From assembly GCA_964644135.1 (NCBI GenBank), contig CAZXWD010000126.1, positions 1 through 7,916 on the forward strand: 7,916 bases of DNA, in the 5' to 3' direction. Made by a program: the position numbers and the translations under genes. Positions within the stretch are counted from its first letter, which is position 1. Every line of letters starts with the position of its first letter. The stretch is from CAZMOK01 sp964644135 (lineage in GTDB: Bacteria; Bacteroidota; Bacteroidia; Bacteroidales; JAGOPY01). Below the pieces are notes generated by a model that was given only the letters and a program-made list of their open reading frames with translations, was not told the DNA's origin and did not search any database. This document shows positions 1-6,507 of this stretch, one piece after another.

Positions 1-2
1 TA

Positions 3-72
3 ATTGTTCATTGTTCATTGTTCATTGTTCATTGTTAATTGTTCATTGTTCATTGTTAATTGTTCATTGATT
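3..72. repeat. Tandem array of a 7-bp unit (ATTGTTC/ATTGTTA)
   Basis: Nine consecutive 7-bp units run from position 3 to 65. Seven read ATTGTTC, and the fifth and eighth read ATTGTTA. A degenerate tenth unit, ATTGATT, occupies 66-72 and overlaps the stop codon of the leftward aminopeptidase gene (71-73). The array therefore lies directly downstream of that gene on the minus strand. Arrays of this kind are familiar in non-coding gaps of Bacteroidota genomes, but I infer no function. It has no G+C-rich stem and so does not look like a terminator. The window edge cuts the region, so the true length of the array is unknown. Confidence 0.93.
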
Positions 73-1498
73 AGAACAGTTCTTTCACAAAATAATACAA
101 CAACCTGACCCCCATGCCGGTTCCGCCGCCGGTGATATATCCGTCTTTCTTGTCGATGAAGGCCGGGCCTGCAATGTCGAGGTGGATGAACGGATAGTCT
201 GTAAAATGTGCCAGGAACTTACCGGCAGTGATCATGCCCGCATCCGTGCCGCCAAGGTTCTTGATGTCGGCCACTTCCGACTTGATCAGTTCACCATATT
301 CATCCCAGAAGGGGAATTCGGCAATTCTTTCGTATACCTTATCACCGGTCTTCTTCAGCTTCTGCATCTGCTTTGCCGCATCCTTTTCCATGGCCACAAG
401 ACCGTATTTCCCGATAGCCCGGCTGGCAGCGCCCGTAAGTGTTGCTGCATCGATCACCAGTTCGGGATCAAATTTCTTCGCGTAGCTCAGCGCATCGGCC
501 AGGATCATGCGCCCTTCTGCATCGGTATTGATAACCTCTACCTTTGTGCCATCGAACATTGTGATCACATCACCGGTAACATAAGCGTTCCCTGACGGAC
601 GGTTATCAGTTGCCGGGATTAGTGCTATCACGTGTACCGGAAGTTTAGCCTTGGCAATGGCATAGATGGCTGTGCCCATCGTGGCGGCCCCGGCCATGTC
701 GAGCTTCATGTCGTTCATGTAATTGCCCGGCTTAAGGTTCAATCCGCCGGTATCAAAGACCACACCCTTACCTACCAGTATAACAGGCTTCTTGTTTTTT
801 GGCTTTTCGGGCTTCCATTCCATTATGGTGAAGGTAGGAGGGTCGATGCTTCCTTTGTTCACGGCCAGCAGCCCGCCCATCTTGAGCGATTCGATCTTTT
901 TCCTGGTGAAAACTTCAACCTTGATGCCTGCGTCTTCTGCCATACGCTCAAATTCCTTGCTCAGTGCAACAGCATTGAGATGGGAGAGGGGCTCGTTGAC
1001 CAGGTCGCGGCACTGGTAAACAGAGCTTACCAGTATGTTCAGCTCTTCAAAATCTTTGTTTGTAACTTTCGCAGAGCGGATGCCAAGGTTCTCCAGGGTG
1101 TGGGCCTTGTCTTTTGCGTCGCTCTTATGGCGGAGGAACTGGTAATTCCCCAGTGAGATGCCCTCGGCAAGTGCCAGCGTTTCTTCCTTCTGCCCGTCAA
1201 CATCTTCTATAACCAGGCTTTTCTGCTTTTCCGCATTCAGTGCGGCAGCTATTTTGTCGCCCGCCTTGCGGCAGGCTTCCAGCCTTTTGGAATCATCTTT
1301 TTCATCCTTTACAAACTGGACGATTACCAGGTGATCGAGTTCGTTGAAAAGGAACTGTTCCCTTTTGTCGTCTTTTTTACCCCTTATGTATTCTTTCTGC
1401 TTCTTTGTGAGTTCATCGATCTTATCGAGACTGTCGGTTTTTTTTACCAGGAAGGCCACATTATCGGCTTTGCCTTTTCCTTCTCCTATTTTCACCAT
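71..1498 (-). CDS. pepA: Leucyl aminopeptidase, peptidase family M17
   Basis: This is a 475-residue cytosolic metallo-aminopeptidase that releases N-terminal amino acids, often leucine, from peptides. The variable N-terminal domain covers roughly residues 1-160 and the catalytic domain the rest. The M17 signature NTDAEGR is at 324-330. By alignment from memory with E. coli PepA, the two-metal ligands are Lys244, Asp249, Asp267, Asp326 and Glu328, and the catalytic pair is Lys256 and Arg330, so the active site is intact. No signal peptide is present. The length is slightly below the roughly 500 residues of E. coli PepA, with the difference in the N-terminal part. The ATG at 1498 is preceded by an AT-rich stretch without a Shine-Dalgarno sequence, as is usual in Bacteroidota. 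A 59-bp gap separates it from waaA, which is read in the same direction. A TAnnTTTG element in that gap suggests separate transcription. Its role is probably general peptide turnover, unrelated to the sugar genes. Confidence 0.96.
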   Translation of the reverse strand: MVKIGEGKGKADNVAFLVKKTDSLDKIDELTKKQKEYIRGKKDDKREQFLFNELDHLVIVQFVKDEKDDSKRLEACRKAGDKIAAALNAEKQKSLVIEDVDGQKEETLALAEGISLGNYQFLRHKSDAKDKAHTLENLGIRSAKVTNKDFEELNILVSSVYQCRDLVNEPLSHLNAVALSKEFERMAEDAGIKVEVFTRKKIESLKMGGLLAVNKGSIDPPTFTIMEWKPEKPKNKKPVILVGKGVVFDTGGLNLKPGNYMNDMKLDMAGAATMGTAIYAIAKAKLPVHVIALIPATDNRPSGNAYVTGDVITMFDGTKVEVINTDAEGRMILADALSYAKKFDPELVIDAATLTGAASRAIGKYGLVAMEKDAAKQMQKLKKTGDKVYERIAEFPFWDEYGELIKSEVADIKNLGGTDAGMITAGKFLAHFTDYPFIHLDIAGPAFIDKKDGYITGGGTGMGVRLLYYFVKELF

Positions 1499-1527
1499 TT
1501 TATTATTGTTTTAGGAATAAACAGGTA

Positions 1528-1535
1528 CAAAGATA
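1528..1535 (-). promoter_or_regulatory. Candidate promoter -7 element for pepA (TATCTTTG)
   Basis: On the minus strand, TATCTTTG matches the Bacteroidota -7 consensus TAnnTTTG exactly. It ends 29 nt before the pepA ATG, which would give a leader of about 20-25 nt. No convincing -33 TTTG is present at the expected distance; that region overlaps the end of waaA. The call rests on the -7 match and position alone. Confidence 0.5.
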
Positions 1536-1541
1536 GATTGT

Positions 1542-1568
1542 TTTCAGGAGAGCCCTGCTAACCTGAAA
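1542..1568 (-). repeat. Inverted repeat spanning the waaA stop codon
   Basis: TTTCAGG at 1542-1548 and CCTGAAA at 1562-1568 are perfect 7-bp inverted arms around a 13-nt loop, and the right arm lies within the last waaA codons. The transcript could fold into a hairpin just at the end of waaA. It is not followed by a run of U on the minus strand, so it is not a classical Rho-independent terminator. It may be a weak attenuating or mRNA-stabilising hairpin, or chance. An alternative shorter pairing (CAGG with CCTG at 1554-1557) competes with it. Confidence 0.35.
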
Positions 1569-2805
1569 GTTCAAGCAGGTGCCTTGTGATCCTGCCTGTT
1601 GCGCCAGTGTTCTCTGTCACATATTTTTCTGCAACAGTGGATGCTTTTTCCCTTAGATCATCATCACTCAAAAATTTTGCTGCCAGTTCACTCAATTCTC
1701 CGGCGTTATCAACAGTGAAAGCACCGCCGAGGCCGATAAGCTCCCTGGCTTCCCTGAACTTTTGGTAATTGGGGCCGAAGATCACGGGCTTCCCAAAGGT
1801 GGCCGCTTCAAGTATGTTGTGGATGCCTGCCCCGAAACCACCGCCGATATAAGCAATGTCGCAATACTTGTAAAGGTGCATCAGGTGACCTATGGAATCG
1901 ATGACCAGGATATCCCTCATGGTCGGATCTTCTTCGTTTTCGAGCGTGGAAAGCCTGGTAACTGACAGGCCGGAGAATTTTTTTTCAATTTCCCTGATGT
2001 GATTGTTGTCTGTTTCGTGTGGGGCAATGATGACCTTCAGTCCTTTGATGTTGTTTATTGTCTCTGCTATCAGATCTTCATCGCGGGGCCATGTTGAGCC
2101 TGCAAGCAGAAGTTTCCTGCCATTCCTGAATTTTTCAACCGGTGGGTATGGCACTGCCTTATCTGCAATGGCCCTCACCCTGTCGAAACGGGTATCGCCG
2201 GCAATGCTGACCTTTTTGATCCCGGTTTTTTCCAGTAATTCCCTCGATCTTTCATCCTGGACGAAAATATGCTCAGCCAGGGCCAGCTTTTTCCTGAACC
2301 AGCCGCCGTACCATTTGAAAAAATGCTGTCGTTCCCTGAAAATAGTTGAAAAGTAAACAAACGGGATATCCCGTTTGTATAATTCGCTCATGTAATTATA
2401 CCAGAATTCATATTTGATAAAAACCGCAATGGATGGATTTACAATATCGAGGAATTTCCTTGCATTCGCCGGGGTATCCATCGGCAGGTAGCTCACAATA
2501 TCGGCCCCTTCATATCCTTTCCTGATCTCGTACCCTGAAGGGGAGAAAAAAGTGACAAGGATGGTCCAGCCGGGCCTTTTTTCCCTGAAAGCATCTATTA
2601 CCGGCCTGCCCTGCTCAAATTCGCCCAGCGAAGCGCAATGGAACCATATGGTTTTAGTGTTGTGCCTGCTTTGAAAATGGCCGCGGAGGTCATTAAAAAG
2701 GCCTTTCCGTCCCAGCGCCCATGATGAAGCTTTCGGGTTGAAGGGAGCGGCTGCCGATATGCCGGCACGGTAAGCGTATACAGCTATATCGTAAAGAGGT
2801 CGCAT
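1558..2805 (-). CDS. waaA: 3-deoxy-D-manno-octulosonic acid (Kdo) transferase
   Basis: This 415-residue GT-B glycosyltransferase (family GT30) transfers Kdo from CMP-Kdo to the lipid A precursor at the inner face of the cytoplasmic membrane, the first step of the LPS inner core. The N-terminal acceptor domain contains HCASLGEFEQGRPVI (residues 56-70), in which Glu62 corresponds to the catalytic base of the family's SxGE motif. KYEFWYNY is at 131-138 and AGDTRFDRV at 202-210. The C-terminal CMP-Kdo-binding domain carries AGSTWPRDED (235-244), APHETD (261-266) and GGGFGAGIHNILEAATFGKP (321-340). The first 20 or so residues are mildly hydrophobic and could give peripheral membrane attachment. 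The length is normal for the family. Whether it adds one or two Kdo residues cannot be read from the sequence. The gene begins 3 bp after the stop of the unknown exported-protein gene, so the two are probably co-transcribed. The symbol kdtA is a synonym. Confidence 0.96.
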   Translation of the reverse strand: MRPLYDIAVYAYRAGISAAAPFNPKASSWALGRKGLFNDLRGHFQSRHNTKTIWFHCASLGEFEQGRPVIDAFREKRPGWTILVTFFSPSGYEIRKGYEGADIVSYLPMDTPANARKFLDIVNPSIAVFIKYEFWYNYMSELYKRDIPFVYFSTIFRERQHFFKWYGGWFRKKLALAEHIFVQDERSRELLEKTGIKKVSIAGDTRFDRVRAIADKAVPYPPVEKFRNGRKLLLAGSTWPRDEDLIAETINNIKGLKVIIAPHETDNNHIREIEKKFSGLSVTRLSTLENEEDPTMRDILVIDSIGHLMHLYKYCDIAYIGGGFGAGIHNILEAATFGKPVIFGPNYQKFREARELIGLGGAFTVDNAGELSELAAKFLSDDDLREKASTVAEKYVTENTGATGRITRHLLELSG

Positions 2806-2808
2806 GTT

Positions 2809-3573
2809 TTAGTAGAAGTAATACTCTTCAGGCGCCCTTTTATAGAAGGGTATGATCCAGGTAACCTTCGGGCCGATGAGGATGTCAAGCCGCTGCCCCT
2901 CTTCAGGGCCCATCAGGTCGAAAACGTACTCCCGGCGGCTTTTGGTGAATGCTTCATAAACCTCCAACCCGAAATAGAAATTGAGCAGCCTTCTCTTGCC
3001 TATGAAAAGATAGCCAACCGACTGGCCAATGGTAAAGCCGCTTGTCAGCCTGTCGTACCCGCGTGCATAATCTCCTTTTAACTGAGGGACACTCTTGTTC
3101 TCTACCTCTATCTTCAGCCTGTGCTGAAGGTACCCTGCCGAAACACTGACCAGCAATCCTGAGTTGGGGTTTTTCTTACCGAGCGGGAAGAGCCGCCCGA
3201 ATTTCCCGGTAAATATGAGCCCGCGCTCAAAAAGGGCCACAACGGCAGGGACTCCGTCGCCGTTGATAATATTGCCGTTACTGTTGATCCACTCATCGAA
3301 AATGCTGAATCCCGGCTTGAAATTCCCACCCAGGATAAAACCTGCTTCCGCCCCAAAAAACCATTGTGAAGCAGTTTTGACCTGGAAGCCCGGCGACAGG
3401 AAGGAGCTGGCCCCGAAACGGTCGGCCATATCGGCAGCCGTGAAGTGATGGCTGTAGCCCATGTAGGCCATGGGAATTGTAACAGATGAATCCCGAAGGC
3501 TGATCTGGGCTGTTGATGGTAAAGAGCCCACCAACAGGATCATCGCGACAATCAATAATTTAAAAACCCTCAT
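2809..3573 (-). CDS. Exported protein of unknown function, probable outer-membrane beta-barrel
   Basis: I do not recognise a characterised family for this 254-residue protein. It begins with a typical Sec signal peptide: positive n-region (Arg2, Lys5), hydrophobic stretch of about residues 6-18, and a likely cleavage near SLPSTAQ (residues 17-23). The mature part has many short alternating hydrophobic/polar stretches rich in Gly, Tyr and Phe (for example WFFGAEAGFILGG and LLNFYFGLEVYEAF) and an aromatic C-terminus, APEEYYFY. These features fit a small outer-membrane barrel like those common in Bacteroidota; localisation is inferred. There is no lipobox Cys. The open frame extends two codons upstream to a TTG at 3579. 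I chose the ATG at 3573 because it gives a standard signal peptide and the TTG lies almost on the promoter element. The gene is 3 bp upstream of waaA in the same direction, so an envelope or LPS-related role is plausible but unproven. Confidence 0.85.
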   Translation of the reverse strand: MRVFKLLIVAMILLVGSLPSTAQISLRDSSVTIPMAYMGYSHHFTAADMADRFGASSFLSPGFQVKTASQWFFGAEAGFILGGNFKPGFSIFDEWINSNGNIINGDGVPAVVALFERGLIFTGKFGRLFPLGKKNPNSGLLVSVSAGYLQHRLKIEVENKSVPQLKGDYARGYDRLTSGFTIGQSVGYLFIGKRRLLNFYFGLEVYEAFTKSRREYVFDLMGPEEGQRLDILIGPKVTWIIPFYKRAPEEYYFY

Positions 3574-3580
3574 TTGCAAG

Positions 3581-3588
3581 CAAAGATA
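3581..3588 (-). promoter_or_regulatory. Candidate promoter -7 element for the exported-protein/waaA unit (TATCTTTG)
   Basis: Read on the minus strand, TATCTTTG is an exact TAnnTTTG match, identical to the one before pepA. Only 7 nt separate it from the ATG at 3573, so transcription would start at or within a few bases of the start codon. No good -33 TTTG is seen 17-20 nt upstream. Either the transcript is nearly leaderless or the true promoter lies further upstream. Confidence 0.5.
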
Positions 3589-3616
3589 TATAATTGAGCA
3601 CTTGTCGTTCAGGAAC

Positions 3617-3662
3617 TTTTAATATTTAGATAATATTTTCCTTTCAAACCCTTTTTAATATT
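3617..3662. repeat. Direct repeat TTTTAATATT, two copies in the divergent promoter region
   Basis: TTTTAATATT occurs at 3617-3626 and again at 3653-3662, 36 bp apart, with a further AATATT at 3632-3637. All lie in the AT-rich core between the leftward and rightward promoter candidates. They could be regulator sites or simply AT-rich upstream DNA. The sequence alone does not decide. Confidence 0.35.
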
Positions 3663-3673
3663 GGCTACATTTG
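3642..3673 (+). promoter_or_regulatory. Candidate promoter of the diacetamido-uronic acid operon
   Basis: TACATTTG at 3666-3673 matches the Bacteroidota -7 consensus TAnnTTTG exactly. TTTC at 3642-3645, 20 nt upstream, is one base off the -33 TTTG. Transcription from here would give a leader of roughly 80-90 nt before the ATG at 3765. No other TAnnTTTG match was noticed in the gaps inside the operon, so this is the best candidate for driving all four downstream genes. Confidence 0.6.
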
Positions 3674-3729
3674 CAGACCTTGATCATTTAAGCTGTTAAA
3701 ACTGAACGGTAGCAGGCCCTGTTTCTTGT

Positions 3730-3739
3730 GTTTGCAAAC
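3730..3739. promoter_or_regulatory. Perfect 10-bp palindrome GTTTGCAAAC in the operon leader
   Basis: GTTTGCAAAC is its own reverse complement. It lies about 57 nt downstream of the -7 element and 25 nt before the first start codon, and it overlaps a second palindrome, ACCGGT (3738-3743). A position inside the presumed leader would suit a repressor site. A 10-bp palindrome can also arise by chance, and no regulator gene is in the window. Confidence 0.25.
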
Positions 3740-3764
3740 CGGTAAACATATAATTTAGACTACT

Positions 3765-4898
3765 ATGAGAGAGATAAGGATGGTAGACCTTAAAACACAG
3801 TACGAAACCATCAGTGACCAGGTTGATACGGCTGTGCAGGAGGTCATTCAATCGACGGCCTTTATTAATGGCCCGGCTGTGAAATCTTTTCAGAAGAACC
3901 TTGAAGAGTACCTCGATGTTAAACATGTGATCCCCTGCGCCAACGGAACCGATGCACTCCAGGTTTCAATGATGGCCCTTGGCCTGAAGCCGGGCGACGA
4001 AGTGATCACGGTATCATTCACTTTCGTGGCAACCGTGGAAGTAATTGCCCTGCTGCAATTGAAACCTGTACTTGTTGACGTGGATCCTGATACCTTTAAC
4101 ATCGATCCCGAAGCAGTAAAAAAAGCCATTACCCCAAAAACGAAAGCCATTGTCCCGGTGCATCTTTTCGGACAGTGCGCCGATATGGATGCCATTATGG
4201 ACATTGCAAAGGAGCATGACCTTTTCGTTATAGAAGATGCCTGCCAGGCAATAGGGGCTGAATATTCCTTTATAGGCGGTAACACCAGGAAGGCAGGTAC
4301 TATGGGGCATGCCGGCAGCATGTCGTTCTTCCCTTCAAAGAACCTGGGATGCTATGGCGACGGTGGAGCCATATTTACCAATGACGACGAGCTTGCAGAG
4401 CAGATGCGCGTTGTGGTGAACCATGGCATGAGAACAAGGTATTATCATGATTTTGTAGGGGTTAACTCCAGGCTCGACAGCATCCAGGCGGCCATCCTCG
4501 ACATAAAGCTGCAATATCTCGACGAATACGCGGAAAAGAGGAGATGGGCTGCAAGGATGTATAACAAGGCTTTCGAAGGTAACCATAAGATCAAAACCCC
4601 TGCTGAGTTCAGGCGCTCAACACATGTGTATCATCAGTACACCCTGAAAATAGAGGGAGCCGACAGGGACGGCCTTATGAAGCACCTGCAGTCGAAGAAC
4701 ATACCCTGCGCCATATATTACCCCGTGCCCATGCACCTGCAGAAAGCCTACCCCGATGTGAGGTATGGTGAAGGTGATTTCCCGGTTACAGAGGAACTTA
4801 GCAGAAAGGTAATATCTTTGCCTATGCATACCGAACTGGATGAGGAACAGATCGATTTCATCACCTCGTCGGTTCTTGAATATGTCAACGGGAAATAA
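3765..4898 (+). CDS. wbpE: DegT/DnrJ/EryC1-family PLP aminotransferase, WbpE-like (UDP-2-acetamido-2-deoxy-3-oxo-hexuronate aminotransferase)
   Basis: This is a 377-residue fold-type I PLP enzyme. WbpE converts the 3-keto group of UDP-GlcNAc-3-oxo-uronate to an amine using glutamate. Key motifs are NGTDAL (60-65, phosphate binding), IEDACQAIGA (156-165, Asp158 contacting the PLP ring nitrogen), and SFFPSKNLGCYGDGGA (187-202), whose Lys192 forms the Schiff base. NSRLDSIQAA (234-243) is a typical sugar-aminotransferase segment. The DegT family covers many sugar aminotransferases, so the specific assignment relies on the adjacent WbpD- and WbpB-like genes. In Pseudomonas the 2-oxoglutarate made by WbpB and the glutamate used by WbpE form a cofactor-recycling pair. 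The start at 3765 gives MREIRMVDLK. An in-frame ATG at 3780, with purine-rich DNA before it, is a less likely alternative. It is the first gene of the operon, after a leader of about 90 nt. Confidence 0.9.
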   Translation: MREIRMVDLKTQYETISDQVDTAVQEVIQSTAFINGPAVKSFQKNLEEYLDVKHVIPCANGTDALQVSMMALGLKPGDEVITVSFTFVATVEVIALLQLKPVLVDVDPDTFNIDPEAVKKAITPKTKAIVPVHLFGQCADMDAIMDIAKEHDLFVIEDACQAIGAEYSFIGGNTRKAGTMGHAGSMSFFPSKNLGCYGDGGAIFTNDDELAEQMRVVVNHGMRTRYYHDFVGVNSRLDSIQAAILDIKLQYLDEYAEKRRWAARMYNKAFEGNHKIKTPAEFRRSTHVYHQYTLKIEGADRDGLMKHLQSKNIPCAIYYPVPMHLQKAYPDVRYGEGDFPVTEELSRKVISLPMHTELDEEQIDFITSSVLEYVNGK

Positions 4899-4900
4899 TT

Positions 4901-5482
4901 ATGGACAAACATTTCTTTGCTCACGAAACAGCAGTCATCGACGATGGATGTGAGATCGGCGAAGGCTGCAAGATATGGCACTTTTCACACATTATGCCCG
5001 GCTCCAGGCTGGGCACAAAATGCAATGTGGGGCAGAACGTGGTCGTTTCGCCTGATGTTGTGCTGGGCAACAACGTGAAGGTCCAGAACAATGTCTCCAT
5101 CTATACAGGCGTGATTTGTGAGGACGACGTCTTCCTGGGCCCGTCAATGGTCTTTACCAATATCAAGAATCCCAGGAGTGCTGTTGTTCGCCGCGACCAG
5201 TATGTTGAAACACTTGTCAAAAAAGGGGCCACCATTGGCGCCAATGCTACCGTAGTGTGCGGTATAACCATAGGGGAGTATTCATTTATTGGCGCCGGGG
5301 CAGTTGTGGTGAAGGATGTGGCCCCCTATTCGCTAGTTTTGGGAAATCCTGCAAAACAGGCAGGTTGGATGAGCGAATACGGGCACAGGCTCAGTTTCGA
5401 CAGCAACGGAATTGCAGAATGCCCCGAAAGCAGGGAAAAGTATAAACTGGAAAACGGTAAAGTTTCCAAAGTAACTTCTTGA
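4901..5482 (+). CDS. wbpD: Left-handed beta-helix N-acetyltransferase, WbpD/WlbB-like (UDP-2-acetamido-3-amino-hexuronate 3-N-acetyltransferase)
   Basis: This 193-residue hexapeptide-repeat acetyltransferase uses acetyl-CoA to acetylate the 3-amino group made by the WbpE-like enzyme, giving a 2,3-diacetamido uronic acid nucleotide. Imperfect hexapeptide repeats run from about residue 13 to 150 and form the left-handed beta-helix. Segments typical of WbpD/WlbB include IWHFSHI (25-31), VQNNVSIY (61-68), GPSMVFTNIKNPRS (80-93), TLVKKGATIGAN (104-115) and VCGITIGEYSFIGAGAVV (119-136). The C-terminal tail, GWMSEYGHRL (155-164) followed by a Cys-Pro pair (174-175), also resembles P. aeruginosa WbpD as I remember it. 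The length is the usual one. It starts 2 bp after the aminotransferase stop, so translation is probably coupled. Together with its neighbours this is one of the more secure specific assignments in the window. Confidence 0.94.
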   Translation: MDKHFFAHETAVIDDGCEIGEGCKIWHFSHIMPGSRLGTKCNVGQNVVVSPDVVLGNNVKVQNNVSIYTGVICEDDVFLGPSMVFTNIKNPRSAVVRRDQYVETLVKKGATIGANATVVCGITIGEYSFIGAGAVVVKDVAPYSLVLGNPAKQAGWMSEYGHRLSFDSNGIAECPESREKYKLENGKVSKVTS

Positions 5483-5528
5483 TCTTTAACAGTGAGCCGG
5501 GAACTATTCGGATAAAACAGAGCAGACA

Positions 5529-6491
5529 ATGGAAGAAAATAAAGTCAGGTTTGCACTCGTGGGTGCCGCAGGGTACATTGCCCCCAGGCATATGAAAGCT
5601 ATAAAAGACACAGGCAATGAACTGGTTGCCGCAGTCGACAAGTACGACGGTGTTGGAGTGATCGACAGCTACTTTCCCGGGGCAGACTTCTTTGTTGAAA
5701 CAGAAAGGTTCGACAGGCACCTGGATAAGCTGCGCAGGAAAGGGTCGCGGAAGATCGATTATGTTTCGATCTGTTCCCCCAATTACCTGCATGATGCCCA
5801 TATAAGGATGGCGCTCCGCAATGAAGCCCATGCCATATGTGAGAAGCCTCTTGTACTCAATCCCTGGAATGTTGATGCACTGAAGGAAATTGAGGAGGAG
5901 ACAGAAAGAAGGATCAACGTGATATTGCAGGTGAGGCTTCATCCCAGCATCATAGAACTGAAGAGGGAAATAGAAAACGGCCCGAAAGATAAGATATACG
6001 ATATCGACCTCACGTATATTACATGCAGGGGTAAATGGTACTTCATTTCCTGGAAGGGGGATGTCCAAAAATCCGGCGGTGTGGCAACGAATATCGGCAT
6101 TCATTTCTTCGATATGCTCACCTGGATATTCGGAGATGTAAATCAGAACATCATTCATTACCAGGACAGCCGGACTTCAGCCGGGTTCCTGCAGCTCGAC
6201 AGGGCCAGGGTGAGATGGTTCATGAGCCTGGACGAAGAGGTACTTCCTCCTGCCATACGCAATAAAGGTCAGCGTACTTTCAGATCGATCACCGTTGAAG
6301 GAAAAGAAATAGAGTTTTCGGGAGGATTTACCGACCTGCATACCGAAAGCTATGTGAACATACTGAATAACAAAGGCTACAGCGTTGATGACGCCAGGAA
6401 AAGCATCGACATTGTATTCGAAATACGAAATGCCAGCCCGGTTGGGCCCAAAGGCGATTACCATCCGTTTGTGAAGAAAGTATTGGGTTAA
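5529..6491 (+). CDS. wbpB: Gfo/Idh/MocA-family dehydrogenase, WbpB/WlbA-like (UDP-N-acetyl-hexosaminuronate 3-dehydrogenase)
   Basis: This 320-residue NAD-dependent oxidoreductase oxidises C3 of UDP-GlcNAcA to the 3-keto sugar that the WbpE-like enzyme aminates. The N-terminal Rossmann fold carries FALVGAAGYIAPRHMKAIKD (residues 8-27), in which the third glycine of GxxGxxG is Ala18; WbpB homologues share this. VSICSPNYLH (79-88) and the EKP motif (105-107, Lys106) follow. The C-terminal domain holds LTYITCRGKWY (161-171), SWKGD (174-178) and GGVATNIGIHFFDM (183-196) with His192 and Asp195; ARVRWF (226-231) and GFTDLHTESY (266-275) are further WbpB-like blocks. In Pseudomonas this enzyme keeps NAD tightly bound and reoxidises it with 2-oxoglutarate, feeding glutamate to WbpE; that behaviour is inferred here. 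A 46-bp gap separates it from the acetyltransferase gene and shows no terminator or promoter, so it probably belongs to the same operon. Confidence 0.95.
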   Translation: MEENKVRFALVGAAGYIAPRHMKAIKDTGNELVAAVDKYDGVGVIDSYFPGADFFVETERFDRHLDKLRRKGSRKIDYVSICSPNYLHDAHIRMALRNEAHAICEKPLVLNPWNVDALKEIEEETERRINVILQVRLHPSIIELKREIENGPKDKIYDIDLTYITCRGKWYFISWKGDVQKSGGVATNIGIHFFDMLTWIFGDVNQNIIHYQDSRTSAGFLQLDRARVRWFMSLDEEVLPPAIRNKGQRTFRSITVEGKEIEFSGGFTDLHTESYVNILNNKGYSVDDARKSIDIVFEIRNASPVGPKGDYHPFVKKVLG

Positions 6492-6507
6492 ATATCAACT
6501 GACTAAA

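Noticed and set aside
1..72. CRISPR array at the left edge
   Set aside because: The repeats are 7 bp and contiguous with no unique spacers, so this is a simple tandem repeat.
182..1156. Plus-strand open frames of 137 and 174 codons inside the aminopeptidase gene
   Set aside because: They lie opposite the intact M17 gene, show no recognisable domains, and fit the usual antisense shadow of a well-conserved gene.
5483..5528. Terminator or internal promoter between the acetyltransferase and WbpB-like genes
   Set aside because: The 46-bp gap shows no stable inverted repeat, no U-tract and no TAnnTTTG, so I treat the operon as continuous.
5391..6158. 255-codon minus-strand open frame opposite the acetyltransferase and WbpB-like genes
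   Set aside because: It spans the ends of two strongly recognised plus-strand genes, has a Cys/His/Phe-rich composition typical of antisense translation, and has no promoter or familiar motif.
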